NCBI GenBank assembly: GCA_012845835.1
Contig: JABAKD010000011.1
Coordinates: forward strand, 7,316,381-7,380,380
Direction: 5' to 3'
DNA length: 64,000 bases
Source of the DNA: Undaria pinnatifida
Lineage: Eukaryota > Sar > Phaeophyceae > Laminariales > Alariaceae
Below are positions 1 to 10,069 of this stretch, piece after piece. The notes beneath the pieces were generated by a model. The model was not told where the DNA came from. It saw only the letters and a list, made by a program, of their open reading frames with translations, and searched no databases. A program made the position numbers and the translations under genes. The stretch's first letter is position 1, and each line of letters begins with the position of its first letter.

Positions 1-393
1 TGTCGGAGAGGTGTTGGAGTTGGTGATCCCCAAGACCATCAACAGCATAAAGACAATACATGAAAAAGTGAAAAATAGTAGCAAGTACCTGGTATCTCAC
101 ACACTGAGAGGTGGGTGGGGTTCATTTAAGAGGAGCGAGCGCAAGAAACACGAAAGCGAGCAGACTATTCATGTATTTTTTTTCAACACACAAGAACTAA
201 GATATGACATCCTTTGGAAAGTAGTACCTGGTACGTATACTAGAGAACACGCATGTATTCTAACAAGAATGAGAACAAAAACGATCACGATACCGACGAT
301 GGCAGCGATAACGATGGTGATAACAATAACGAATATCGATAAATGAAAATGACAACGATAACGCTACGCTAGGTTAGGTTAGGCTAGTCTGAC

Positions 394-462
394 CTCCTTC
401 CAGCCGTCGCTCATCTCCTTGGCGTAGCCGCCGGCACCGCTGCCGTCTTCGTCATACTCCAC
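394..462 (-). CDS. NNT: Transhydrogenase exon F
   Basis: This 69 bp exon encodes [20 protein letters not shown] followed by WKE. The GGYAKEMS run is diagnostic for the transhydrogenase domain I segment after the Rossmann fold. The acceptor is TGACTTAG and the donor GTCAGA, both phase 0. No further exon could be recognised between here and base 1. Confidence 0.85.
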
Positions 463-3400
463 CTAAGTCAATATCGCGTACAAACAAGTCCATAAGACAA
501 ACACGAGTTGACCAAACAATCAACAAATTAACGAGCGAGCGAACGAACAAACGAAGGAACCAACGAACCAAAAAAACGGATCGAACGAACACTAATTCTT
601 CCAATATTTCCCTTTTCTCCTTCGGTCCTATTTCGTTGCTCAATTCCAAATTCCTCCTTTCCATGCTTCCCTCTCTCCCATTATTCCTCTCTTCTTTATT
701 TCCTTCCTTTTTCCCTTTGTTTCTTCCATACTGTCTTTAGTCCTTCCTCATTCCCTTCCTTCCTTCTTCATTCCCTTCCGTGGTTCCTTGAGACGGCTGA
801 TGGATGGCTATCACAAATCGGTACATGAACAGATAATTGCGCCCTCGGGGACACACTAGCGGTGGTTGACCGATTGAGACGCGGTCCCAGTTCCCTCGAC
901 CTAAAAGAGCTCACTCATCCCTTCCTTCTTCCTTCCTTGCTTTGTCCACTTCATCTGCACCCACCACCACCACCACAACCACCACCACCACAACCACCAC
1001 CACCACCACCACCACCACCACCAACCCCGCCTGCACCACCAACACCAACACCACCACCAACGTCACCAACAAACTTCGCTAACCCCACCGTGCTGTATCA
1101 ATGCTTACTGCATATTGCTTCCCTCGTGCAGTACGGACTACAGGTACAAGAACCATTGTATCTTGAAAACATGTGGGCTCCTTGTGCTTATCACGTCCTC
1201 GGGAGGTCTTAAGTGGCAAACCTCGTAACTACCCAGTATAAGGTCCCATGTCGCCACTTGAGCCCCCCGAAGGATATTTTACTTGAGCTAACCATTTCAC
1301 ACGCACAAAACGCCTATAAATAGCGCGTGTACGCACAATTAGACGCAACTCGACAAGGAAAGAAAACGCCCAACCTTGTTCGCCATGAATAAGAAGACAC
1401 ACACCACCGTAGTGGAGAGGGGGGGGGGGACCTGCTATGTTACCCCCCAAGTGAGCTACGAAAAAGGGAGGGTGCCGAAGAAAAAACGGAAGAAGTTGCA
1501 GAGAAAACGCCAAAAAATAAGATGGGATTCGGAAAAAAGGAGAAAAAAAGGATTCCTCACCTGAAGGAACTCCGCCCCGAGGGACTCGATCTGCTCCCGC
1601 ACAACGGGTCTGACATCGTACGCCCTGACGATGGCTCCCATCGCCTTAGCCTGGGCGATCGCCGCCAGACCCGCCACCCCGGCTCCCACCACGAGCACCT
1701 GCAACAACACACAACAAAACACAAAACAACGAACAGCGACATTCGTAATTCCCCATGTTTAGATGAGGTCTGTACCATATTAACACGCGTACTATACTGA
1801 TTGTAGATGTTTCCCATGTTTGGATGTCTGAACCATACTGATGGATATCCACCGGTGTAGGTGTACTATATTTCTTCCGTCCGGGCGATCGCCGACAGAC
1901 TGGCCACCCCGGTTCCCACCACAAGCATCTGCAAACAACACACAAAACGGTAGGCGGTATTCAAGATGTCCATTTATATTTACATATTTACAGAATGTTC
2001 AGGTATTTGGACCGATGACAATGGAAGGCCGATAGTTTGGCCAAAAAGTTTCCAAACTTTTTTTGCGTGTTATTTGCTGAAAGATTCCGGGTAGTATCGC
2101 TATGGGGGAAAAATGATTCAACATATTTTTTTCTGGCTCTTTTTTTTGGAAGTGCGGTCCAACAGGTCAATTTGTCTATTGTTCATCAAGCCATGATCAA
2201 CATTGCCCACCAAACACGATTGACTTTCGATTTCGAGATAGAGACAACCCATGGTCACTCCTCTTCGTTCCGGACAAGGCCACATGAGTGTAGGTGACAG
2301 CGCTGAAGAGTTCATCTCGATCCATGCCCTAGGGCGTGAGAGGTTGCTTGTGTTGTCCTGTGGTCTTCCGTCACATCCTCTCAAAATTCTGTTTTTCGCC
2401 TGTTGGGAGACGATAGAGAGTTTTTGTCTCAGTTTTCTACACACCAGCCGCCCAATGTGTTCTTAACACAAGCCTGATCGGCGCCCGCCTGGTGGCGGAT
2501 ACCGGATTACCGGCCGTAGAGTGAGCTCTGTACACCGAGGGCGGGTCGGAGCACATAACGGGCTCGTCACGTTCAGAGTTCACGACGCTGTCGTTGATTT
2601 CGTCGAACGAAGTGTGTGGAGAACACGAAAATGCGGCGCGTCTAATCCAAGAGCTGCTTGAGAAATTCTCAGGCCGATGTTGACCAAGATCGCCGCGAGA
2701 AATCGCTTTTTTCCGGAATTCTGGAAATTTTCAAAACAAATAATTGGGTCCATAGGCGACCGTTAAGGCGAAGTTTGGCTGGGATCTTCCGGAATTTCAA
2801 ACTTTGTGCCTTCCATTGTCACCGGTCTTACATGTATTCAGATATTTACAATGTTTCTAGACCGGTGCTGAAGTGAGGCCAACAGTTTGAAAAAAAAACT
2901 AAATTTCCGAAGATCCCAGCCTGGACGGTCGTCTATGGGCCCAATTTTGTAGAATTTGTTTTTGGAATTTGCATTTTCCAATTTTCCGGAAAAAAATGGC
3001 GATGTCGGCCAACAGCTGCAAGAGAAAAATGCCAAGCATATCTTGGATTAGACGCGGCGTGATTTCGTGCGCCCCCCACAATTCGTTCGACAAAATCAAC
3101 GACAGCGTCGTGAAATATGAGCGTGGCCAGCTCGTTAGGGGCTCCGACCCTCCCTTGGTGTACAGCGCTCACTCTACGGTCTGTGATGTGTGGCGGGCGC
3201 CGATCAGGCTTCTGTTAAAAACACATTGTGGTACTTCGTCAGATAGCTCACCTTGGCAGGCTTTACGTTCCCCGCAGCGGTCATCTGTCCGCACAGGAGG
3301 CGGCCAAACTCGTGAGCTGCCTCGATAACGGCTCGGTATCCGGCGATGTTAGCCTGATGGATAAAAAAAAACATCGGAAGCGATAGGGGAGGGCAACAAA

Positions 3401-6400
3401 TAAGTAAAATGAGCCGGTTTATCTTTGAATTGCCATGAACATGCCTTCCATCCATATTGCAACCCATATAATACAAGACAAGACATATATCAGGCATCAG
3501 GAATCATAAATACCCCAGAGTTGTCGCACGAAAGGCCGAGACGTTAATTTACGAAGCAGAATCGTCCCAGTCAAATTACATGGCACTTCGTATACCAGAG
3601 AGTTTTCATGTAAAACGCAGAGGCGTTCATCGTACCATTTCACCGCTTGTCGAGGCCGCTTCGTTTCGCGCAGGTGTCCTTCCCTTCCCTTTCCCCCAAC
3701 CACCATCCCGGTGATTCCGAATTTTCGGTCTGTCGTCCATTTCCCTCTGCTGTCCTTTCCCTCCCCTCCGCCCCCCCTCCCCGCCCACCACCAACGGTGC
3801 TCTTGTCTTGAAAGGGATATGCGGCAAATGGTCAAATGACCTAAGGCAACAGACCACTGAGTAACCCCCTGTCCCCAGGCATGCTGCCGTACGACTGCAA
3901 CATTTTTTTTCTGAAGCTCTTCACTTGAAGAGCTCTATACTACATACCATGCACTACACTATACACTATATACTATATACTCTATACTATGTGTTATATA
4001 CCAGGTACCTCTTTCACAAAATCTGTTATGGAGGAAATTAAAAGTTACCCCCGACGAACAACCGCATACACAGTATATTACAGTATATGGAGCCTATCAA
4101 TAGGCACAAAGTGAAGACATGTTGGAAAGAAAGAAAAAATGAAATCCCGACGATTTTGGGTTATAGCCCCTTTAAAGACCCAAAACCCCTCCCTATACCA
4201 ACTCCAAGAAAAATTGTCCCCGAAAAGGACTTCCAGATGTAAAGGCGGAAAAGAGCCCCTTCCTCCAGAAAATGTTTCAGCCAAAAAGTGGTATACCTTA
4301 ATACCTCTATCGTAGCACGCGTCCCCCATCCCTTACCTGCGAGCTAAGGGCGTCGTACGTCTGCCCCCTTGACAGAGTTCTGGGGATGCAGTCCATAGCC
4401 ATCACCGTCGCGCCCTGACCTTCCAGCTGCTTGACCAGCTCATCGCTCTGCGCCGGGAACAGCAGGCTTATCAAAGTGCGGTTTTCCACAAGAGCAGCCT
4501 CCTCAGAGCTGGGGGGTTCCACCTGTCGCAAACGGCCGTGTAGGGCGGGGGATGGGGGGGGAAGGGGGTGGGAGCAGGGGTGGGAGTGAGATTGGTGGAT
4601 GGTGATGTGGGTGGGGATGGTGGATGGGGACAAGGGAGTGTGAGGTGGGTCGGCGTGGAGGTGGGGGTGGTCTCACCTTCCGTCCCTCTCTCCCTCCCTC
4701 CGTCCCTCTTTCTCCCTCCGTTCTCTCTCTCTTTTCTACCCTCCCTCCCTCACTCACTCTCTCAGTCTTCTCCCCCCCCCGCCGCTCACCTTAACGACGA
4801 TGTCGGACTTCCAGGCTTCGCCTGCTTGCACCACCGTCGCCCCGGCTTCCTCGTACGCAGCGTCCGTGAAACTGGCGGCCTGGCCCGCTCCCGCCTCCAC
4901 CACTACACGAAATCCTTCCTTCATTAGCATGCGCACGGAGGCCGGGCTCTGGCCGACTCTTAAGGAGGGAAGGAGGTGGGGGGGGGGGCGGGGGCAGGAG
5001 GGTTAGAGGGGGGGGGGGGGGGAGGGGGAGGGGGGGTAGCAGGGAAGAGGCGGGGGTGAGGTTTAGGGAATGAGGGGGGGTAGACGGAGCGGGCGGAGAC
5101 AGTCAGAAATATTGAAATCCAGGTCCCCCCTCAACACCAACCCTGGCGAATGAAGAGAAGTCGCCCACGCGCCCAGCGAGCGGGTGGCGTCGGCATATCG
5201 ATGTTCCAGCAGATAATTGATTTCAATGTTCCCGGGGTGTGAGGTTTCCATTATTGAGGAGGCCTATTGAACAGTCAGTAGTACAACATAAAACGGACTA
5301 CTTGCTGGTGGTACCCAAGACAGAGCGCTGGCTGTAAACATTAAAAAATAGCTGGCGTGCCGTACATGCACTCAGAATTGCGCCGCATGAATTCAGCGCG
5401 GACGAACGGCTAAAACACTGGGGGGATAAACGGTGTTCCGCAGCCGACTGAACTTCGCCGGCGCTACGATAAATCACATCGAACTATTGCCACAACAACA
5501 ACAACAACAACAACAACAACAGTGGCAGTGTGCGGAGTAGTACCGGTTGCGGCGGAAGTGCTGTTTTTCGGGGCTGGCACATACGGGCACTAGTGAGGGA
5601 CCCCTACTACTGCAGTGTCACCGAGAGCAGCAAAATTAATACTAACCAACAGCCTTGAGGAACATGTATAAGCGAAAAAACAAATGAGTAACGAGCGGCC
5701 AGTGTATCAGGCGAAGATGACTGTCGCCTCCAAATGAATCGAACTCAAAGCTGACGTGTTTCGAACAGTTTTATAAAATGAGAAACGAGGTCTTTAGCAT
5801 GCTCATGCTGGATCACTTGGACGATTGACCAAAACAAATCCAAGCGCGAGAGCGCAACCTATGACACGATACATGAGTGTCGTGCAAGCCCCTTGCATTG
5901 GACACCGGCATATACACCACCACTTGGGTGTAACCCTACTCACTTTTTTTTCTAGTGCTCATCCCTTCTGCTATGTTCGTACTTCGAAGTTATTTTCTCT
6001 CTCCTTCTCCCCTCCCTAGTCGTAACCCAGACACGGGGTCACCAAGCAGGCTCCCTCCCGCCTCCCCACAACGGTACGCGCCTTTATTTTTTATCGCAAG
6101 CATACTCCATCTATGTTTTCCCTCGTCGACTCGCATCGAAGTGCGCTACCAACATGTGACGGCGTTTTTTGCGGGCGATCCGAAAATTACCCCTCAGTTA
6201 CTTGACTTCGTATGATGTTGTTGTTGTTGTTGTTGTTGTTCTCACATTAACTCGCATAACCAAGTCCGTGGTCACAGGACAGGCTCCAGTCACTCTGTAT
6301 GATATGTGTCTACGGCTGATGCAATACGTTTTCGTCGGATCAAAACACCACCCCCTAACCTACCAGTAGCAGTCCGCGGCGCTTCGTGTGGTCAACCCAG

Positions 6401-6842
6401 TATTCGTCACTTTTGTTTGATTTGTCGTTGTTTCCTTCTCTTAACCCCTTTACAACTGCACCCGATTTGGTTTCGAGGGACAAACTACTTGGGCTGCCAC
6501 TATCGCCATAACAAAAACGGCTAAAAGTCCCAAAAAACGGTCAACAGCAGCATCACAAGTATCGGTCAACTGCAGCATCACAAGTATCGAGCGCACCTCC
6601 GCTCTCCCGGCGTTGACTCCTTGACCACCCCAACCGTGATCTCTCCGTAAGGCACGCCTTTCTTCCCCTCTTCGATCTCTTCCGCCTGAGAGGGCAGAGA
6701 CACAGACCCGATGTCTTCCACCGTAGCTCGGGTCTCGAACAAGGACCGGCGGCTAGCAGCCAAGGTCGACTGCTGGTAGAGGGGCAGAAGAGGCTGCTGC
6801 TGCTGCTGCTGCCGCCGCCGCCGCCCGGCATCCCTTTCTGGC
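394..6842 (-). CDS. NNT: Proton-translocating NAD(P) transhydrogenase, domain I part (partial gene, six exons)
   Basis: This gene encodes the NAD(H)-binding domain I of the membrane enzyme that transfers hydride between NADH and NADP+ while moving protons. Joining minus-strand exons 6842-6597, 4958-4792, 4522-4337, 3353-3252, 1698-1561 and 462-394 gives one continuous reading frame, with AG|A making an arginine at the first junction and phase 0 at all others. The family landmarks appear in order: [14 protein letters not shown] near the start, an LFPAQ strand, the PR-x-x-SR-x-Q-x-x-DALSSQ segment, [11 protein letters not shown], the Rossmann motif GAGVAG followed by the acidic YDVR turn, and [11 protein letters not shown]. 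Alanine dehydrogenases share the fold but not this last segment. The rest of domain I and the membrane and NADP-binding parts would lie left of base 1. The first exon, with start codon and probable mitochondrial or plastid leader, was not found. Introns run from about 270 bp to about 1.9 kb. Confidence 0.93.
1561..1698 (-). CDS. NNT: Transhydrogenase exon E (Rossmann NAD-binding motif)
   Basis: It encodes 46 residues in phase 0, beginning [20 protein letters not shown] and continuing [11 protein letters not shown] to [15 protein letters not shown] is the dinucleotide-binding glycine motif and the Asp of YDVR sits where the family binds the adenosine ribose. Acceptor GTTGTTGCAG and donor GTGAGG are clear. 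A decayed partial copy of this exon lies about 180 bp upstream in gene direction. Confidence 0.96.
1880..1928 (-). pseudogene. Decayed partial copy of transhydrogenase exon E
   Basis: On the minus strand this stretch reads [15 protein letters not shown] before running into a stop, against [15 protein letters not shown] in the true exon at 1561-1698. The acceptor (TTTGCAG) is kept, the last two thirds of the exon are absent, and adjacent intron sequence also looks duplicated. It is best read as a local tandem duplication that has decayed. Confidence 0.8.
2453..3230. repeat. Foldback (long inverted-repeat) element in a transhydrogenase intron
   Basis: The left arm begins near 2453 with AATGTGTTCTTAACACAAG then CCTGATCGGCGCCCGCC. 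The right arm ends near 3230 with the reverse complement (GGCGGGCGCCGATCAGG). Matching continues inward with substitutions and gaps: GGCGCGTCTAATCCAAGA faces TCTTGGATTAGACGCGGC, and GGATCTTCCGGAATT faces AAATTTCCGAAGATCC. The centre is near 2850. There is no transposase-like ORF. A related fragment lies at about 1990-2060. Confidence 0.75.
3252..3353 (-). CDS. NNT: Transhydrogenase exon D
   Basis: It encodes 34 residues in phase 0, beginning [20 protein letters not shown] and ending AAGNVKPAK. This is the family segment just before the Rossmann strand. Acceptor ATCCATCAG and donor GTGAGC are clear. The exon lies only about 20 bp from the right end of a foldback repeat that occupies much of the intron downstream in gene direction. 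Confidence 0.94.
4337..4522 (-). CDS. NNT: Transhydrogenase exon C
   Basis: It encodes 62 residues in phase 0, including [36 protein letters not shown] and TYDALSSQ. The PR-x-x-SR-x-Q-x-x-DALSSQ run is the conserved loop that contacts NAD(H) and the partner domain in this family. The acceptor is GCGACAG and the donor is GTAAGG. Exon C follows exon B directly in the family alignment, so no exon is missing between them. Confidence 0.93.
4792..4958 (-). CDS. NNT: Transhydrogenase exon B
   Basis: It encodes [16 protein letters not shown], then [20 protein letters not shown] and a run ending in SDIVVK. This aligns with the family segment in which ERRVALTPAGV-like sequence is followed by a glycine-rich VVVE-x-GAG strand. 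The exon starts with the A that completes an AGA arginine codon left open by exon A, and ends AAG before a GTGAGC donor. Confidence 0.9.
4970..5100. repeat. Poly-G / G-rich low-complexity tract
   Basis: Runs of up to 14 G with occasional A or T lie in the intron between transhydrogenase exons A and B. On the coding strand this is a C-rich tract just before the acceptor at 4959. Similar tracts at 4540-4760 precede the acceptor of exon C. Run lengths may be unreliable for assembly reasons. Confidence 0.8.
5950..6150 (+). repeat. Dispersed repeat (copy 1; copy 2 at 48820-48960)
   Basis: The segment CTCCCTAGTCGTAACCCAGA, followed by CGGGGTC, a CAGGCTC block, C-rich sequence and CTCGTCGACTC-CATCGAA, recurs with substitutions at 48820-48960 (CTCCCTAGTTGTAACTCAGA and onward). 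No coding signal is seen in it. Confidence 0.6.
6597..6842 (-). CDS. NNT: Transhydrogenase exon A (N-terminal leader plus first strand)
   Basis: The reading frame ends [20 protein letters not shown] plus AG before a GTGCGC donor. This matches the start of mature domain I. Upstream of it the same frame encodes an Arg/Gln-rich stretch from CGG and CAG triplets (about 6790-6830) and an SRRSLFETR segment, which looks like leader or linker rather than enzyme. The acceptor is placed after CCACAG at 6843-6847, giving phase 2. It is preceded in gene direction by a very long C-rich tract that would serve as polypyrimidine tract. The 5' boundary is less certain than the 3' boundary, and no start codon is in frame here. 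Confidence 0.8.
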
Positions 6843-7110
6843 CTGTGGAGGGTGGGCGTGGGGGTGAGTATGGGGATGGGCGAGGGGTTGGGGGTCGGGG
6901 TTGAGGGTGGGAGTAAGGGCTGGGGTGGGGATGGACGAGAGGTTGTGGTTGGGGTTGAGGTCGGGGTTGAGGTTGGGGTTGAGGTCGGGGTTGGGGTTGG
7001 GGTTGGGGTTAAGGTTAGGGTTGGGGTTGGGGTGGGGGTGGGAATGGGGGTCGGGGTGGGGGTGGCGGTAGAAATGGAAGCGGAAGTCGGGGCACAGAAA
7101 GCGGTTAAGG
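6843..7110. repeat. Degenerate GGGGTT/GGGGTC hexamer array
   Basis: Imperfect 6-12 bp units such as GGTTGGGGTTGAGG extend over about 250 bp. In transhydrogenase gene direction they form a long C-rich tract ending at the exon A acceptor. Both strands are open for long stretches here, which produces spurious Pro/Asn- and Gly/Val-repeat ORFs. Confidence 0.85.
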
Positions 7111-7845
7111 CCGCGGGGGATCTCTAAGGAATGTTTTGTCAACTACGCGCGAGTAGGTGAGCAGCTGCAGCTGTCTGCAAGTGAAGCGCACACGTTCAGT
7201 TTGATGGAGGTTGTTTTTTCCGTTTAATTTCGTGTCTTCATAACTTCGACCAATTCCAACCACAACTACCGAAAACCAACCCAAAGTCGAGTCATAGACC
7301 TCCATTGACAAAGCGCGGACGGCCAATCTGGACACACTAATCACCAGCTGATATTATAAGGATACCACACAAAAAGTAACGCCCGCTCTCGCTGGCACGC
7401 TAGCACGAACCACTCACAAGCTAAAGGTCGTAAGGTCGAAATGCATCGTGTTGAAAAATGCGGCGAAATTGACTGTTCCGAAAACGTATCAAGAATTCAG
7501 AGTGAGCCGGAAACCCGGGAATGGGGGGTGGATATGATGTCCCGCGGTGGGGTAGGGTCGGGTAAGGTTGGGCGGGTAGGGGTGGGGGTAGGGATACTAC
7601 TGTAGGAAGGAACGGGAGGAACGGGAAGGTAAGGTAGGGGTAGCGTCGAGTAGAGGGTATCGTAGGGTAGGATAGATTGGAGTGGGATTAGGGGGGGGGG
7701 GGGGGCGTAGTGAGCAGTACAGTAGGTGCAGCAGCGACAAGAAGCAAGAGCTCTACCACTGCTGTAGCTATTACCTGGTATACGAGTAGGACATGTTTGT
7801 TCCACGTCTACCCTTTGCTTTGCGATATTAAAAGCATATTCGTAA

Positions 7846-8190
7846 GAATAAAAATACACTCCAGCTGTGTGAGATCGACGATTTATTTCGTCGAAACTCA
7901 CCTTTGCAAGCTCTGTGTGATCGCGCAAATGTATCATAAAAAAGTAAAATACACTTCAGCTGTGAGATCGACCAAAAATGTGTTTTTGATCAAAACTCAG
8001 ATTTGCAAGCTGCGTGTGATACTTCGATCGCGCGTATTACGGGGTGTATACCCTCGTGAAGGATGCAGGTCGGTGACTCCGCTGCCAATGCCAGGGTCAA
8101 CAGGACTAAGACGTTCAGCCTTGTCCTGCGCACGGAAAGTGTATAACCCGCGTGAGGGGCACAAAACCAGACATCTATCTGCAGAATGCA
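7846..8190 (+). repeat. Dispersed repeat family R1 (copy)
   Basis: R1 is recognised by CACTCCAGCTGTG, GTCGAAACTCATCTTTGCAAG, CTGTGTGTGAT, then GATCGCGCG, AAGGATATAGGTCGGCGACTC, GGGTCAACAGG and GCGCGGAAA-TATAAA. Here the first part is present twice in tandem (7858 and 7950) before the later part. Other copies are listed separately. It encodes no protein. Confidence 0.75.
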
Positions 8191-8831
8191 GTATGCATTG
8201 AACAATAAGTGCTATACAAGTAGTGTGAGTCAGCTTTTGCAGTGTATATGGCGAAGGGAGGAGGACACCATTTAGTATAGGGGATTAATATATTCTCCAA
8301 GAGAAAAAACGCGCAACCGGAGTATCACGCAGCTTGCAAAGGATGAATAGCGATCGAACTCACACCTGACGTATTTTATATTCTTTTAGCATGACCAAGC
8401 ATACAAAATCCAGTCGCGCAGTCAGCACGAGGAGCATGGAAACGGAGACATGGACAAAAGAACACAGAACCGTAAAATTCTCACGTCGTATGTAAACTAC
8501 GAGTATCTGAATTGTATCCGTACATGTAACGTTTTCTTGTGCGCGAAATCACACAATTACTGCTGCTGTATCATACTACTGCTTGTTTGGGTGTGACATC
8601 AGCCGTCGACGCTTAGTCAGCGGCGTGATTGGCACCACAGCAATCGTAGTGGGGGGCCTACACAAGGCGGTTGGAATAAGGCGGCCACTCGAAAGGGCGG
8701 ATGGAATCGATTGGCGCAACTGCAACTCTGAATACAAGTGGCCTGTAAGAATACGGAGGGCGGTCTCTCGATGTAGGGAGGGCGGTCAAAATCTCCATCC
8801 CTTCGCACTATATTAATCATTAGATATTAAC

Positions 8832-9135
8832 GGCGTCCCCGATGGAGCAGTTCGTGAATCTCGCCCCTACGGACGCCGAGGTCGCGGGTTCAAGTGTCAC
8901 GAGGTGCATACTCGTGCTCGTAGGGACTCTATCTTGCGTACAGCTTAGAAATTAACGATAAAGCGCGAGAGCCTGTTGGCAAAATTCGATGAAAATCGAC
9001 GAGCACAAAAAGCTGAGAAGTGGAGTGCTGAACCCTACGCGCGTTAACAACGAAGGTAAGTACCGCGGGGGAGGAGACACCTGTGACCACGGCTTGTCCA
9101 GAACGTCGCTGAACGTAAAACCTCTCAACGGTACG
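8832..9135 (+). mobile_element. tRNA-derived SINE-like copy
   Basis: The 5' part contains a box A-like GATGGAGCAGTTCG and a box B-like GCGGGTTCAAGT about 45 bp apart, as in an internal RNA polymerase III promoter. It is followed by GTGCATACTCGT, a CGTAGGGACT block, CTTGCG, then AAGCGCGAGAGCCTG, CGATGAAAATCGACGAGCA and TGACCACGGCTTGTCCAG. The same order occurs inverted at 60170-60475, with 57360-57495 holding the 3' part. A shared tRNA-like head plus an unrelated body is the SINE layout. No poly-A tail or target duplication was made out. Confidence 0.6.
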
Positions 9136-9344
9136 AAGTAGAGCTCGGGAGTAGCGCGACGACAGCTCCGCGACGAACACACACGCCGTAAGTTCAGTTG
9201 ATTTAGGCCCCACCTATTTGTTACAATTGGTCTGGTGTGCTTGTTCGCTTGCGGGTTTACTGCGGTTCATTGCATGGCCGAATCACCTTGCTGTATGTGC
9301 AATGCTGTATGTGCAATGCTGTACAAGTATGTGCAATATATTTA

Positions 9345-9490
9345 GCTTGTGACCACAGAGCTCGTCTTTCCAGGAGGCATCGGCGCGGACACTGGCTATG
9401 CTGGATGTAGCTGCGTGGAAATATCAGTTTTAATGTGAAGAACACGCACACTATTAATACTGTCCCCTGAAGAACACGCACACTATTGAT
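9345..9490 (+). repeat. Dispersed repeat (second copy at 57070-57185)
   Basis: CACAGAGCTCGTCTTTCCAG, GAGGCATC, CGGACACTGG and AATGTGAAGAACACGCACAC recur near 57070-57185 in similar order (CACAGGGCTCGTCTCTCTG and onward). Within this copy GAAGAACACGCACACTATT is itself tandemly repeated. No coding capacity is seen. Confidence 0.6.
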
Positions 9491-10069
9491 ACTGTCCCCT
9501 GACGACGGCATTCTTGGTACACTACAAAGCAGTCTACGTGCCTCTCAGCTACGTGTTTGCCACCCACAGCACACCGCGGATGCGTTCACCCTGCGCAATA
9601 AGTCTTTGTTTTTTGGGTGTAGACTTTTATTCTCGAATGCTGTATGAACATCAACATATTAGATAACTAGTGATACTCTGTATTCGTACTCCTCCCGATA
9701 TTAAAGCGGGGGAACATGCAAAATACACCACCTACCACACATATAATAGAGCAGTATGGTGGGAACTACAGTTATAAATTTATAAAATGGATGTGATGTT
9801 AGATCTAGCCGAAAATTCCCCACCTAAAGTAAAAATAACAACACCAACCATTGTCGTGGTGGAGAAAAACAAAACCTATACGTACGTACCCGGTGTATAT
9901 TCATTCTTCCCCCCCCCCCCCTACCCCCCCCTACAACGCCCCCTCCTCCCCACCACCCGCACGATCGCCTAGACCTAGCCCCACGCGCACAACAAGCCCC
10001 TGCATATATGATTAATACGCGCCATCGGAGTCCAAATATCTGATCTCACAGCCGGAGTGTATGTGAATA

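Noticed and set aside
1..393. Search for the next transhydrogenase exon at the left edge
   Set aside because: No frame on the minus strand resembles the expected segment (LFA-x-Q then TALIPG); it presumably lies outside the window.
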